Assembly (NCBI GenBank): GCA_943326825.2
Contig: CALPUT020000198.1
Span: 1-5,361 of the forward strand
Source of the DNA: Chryseobacterium gleum
Lineage (GTDB): Bacteria; Bacteroidota; Bacteroidia; Flavobacteriales_D; Crocinitomicaceae
Length of the DNA: 5,361 nt
Reading direction: 5' to 3'
Below, in pieces: positions 5,322-5,361 of this stretch. Position numbers and translations under genes: made by a program. Numbering within the stretch: position 1 is the first letter of the stretch; each line of letters opens with the position of its first letter. Under the pieces are notes generated by a model that made no database searches, was not told where the DNA came from, and saw nothing but the letters and a program-made list of their open reading frames with translations.

Positions 5322-5361
5322 ATGATAATTATGGAAAAACAGATTGAATTAGCTTTAAAAA
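5322..5361 (+). CDS. Start of an unidentified gene, cut by the window end (3' partial)
   Basis: An open frame begins at ATG 5322 or at the in-frame ATG 5331 and runs to the window end, reading MII-MEKQIELALK. An in-frame TAA at 5316-5318 limits the start to one of these two codons. The lysine-rich start followed by an amphipathic helix-like stretch is plausible for a real protein, but only 10-13 residues are visible, so no function can be assigned. The short gap from the helicase gene and the lack of a terminator suggest co-transcription. The start at 5331 fits somewhat better by composition. Confidence 0.5.
   Translation, partial: MIIMEKQIELALK

Noticed and set aside
1..5361. A new defence or mobile system
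   Set aside because: The window contains two secreted surface proteins, a standard RNA helicase and a gene fragment. No nuclease, integrase, transposase, toxin or sensor domain is visible on either strand.

Overview
The window looks like AT-rich chromosomal DNA from a member of the Bacteroidota, most likely a Flavobacteriales relative. The evidence is two consecutive genes whose products end in the C-terminal sorting domain used by the type IX secretion system (T9SS, found only in this phylum), a TAnnTTTG promoter element of the Bacteroidota type, strong preference for A/T-ending codons, and mostly absent Shine-Dalgarno sequences. Species cannot be fixed from this sequence.

Layout, all on the + strand. 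(1) 1-2135: the 3' part of a gene for a large secreted surface protein. It has a PKD-like start, seven Ig-like modules with one cysteine pair each, and a T9SS type A sorting domain. (2) 2155-2189: a strong intrinsic terminator, followed by a very AT-rich spacer. (3) 2294-3811: a complete gene for a 505-residue secreted protein with signal peptide, a nidogen-like (NIDO) domain, a cadherin/Ig-like region and a second T9SS sorting domain. (4) 3835-3867: a second strong terminator. (5) 3892-3957: a promoter-like element and leader, then 3958-5268, a complete RhlE-type DEAD-box RNA helicase gene. (6) 5322-5361: the first codons of another gene that runs off the window, probably read through from the helicase.

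Functionally, the first two genes encode cell-surface or secreted proteins expected to use Sec export and then the T9SS. A strong terminator separates them, so they are probably separate transcription units of similar type, not one operon. The helicase is a cytoplasmic RNA-remodelling housekeeping gene with no evident link to them.

I see no mobile element, CRISPR array, tRNA or rRNA, and no convincing new multi-gene system. The most interesting material is the internal architecture of the repeat protein (near-identical tandem DNA repeat, regular cysteine pairs, almost no basic residues, two module subtypes) and the many candidate O-glycosylation motifs in the NIDO protein.
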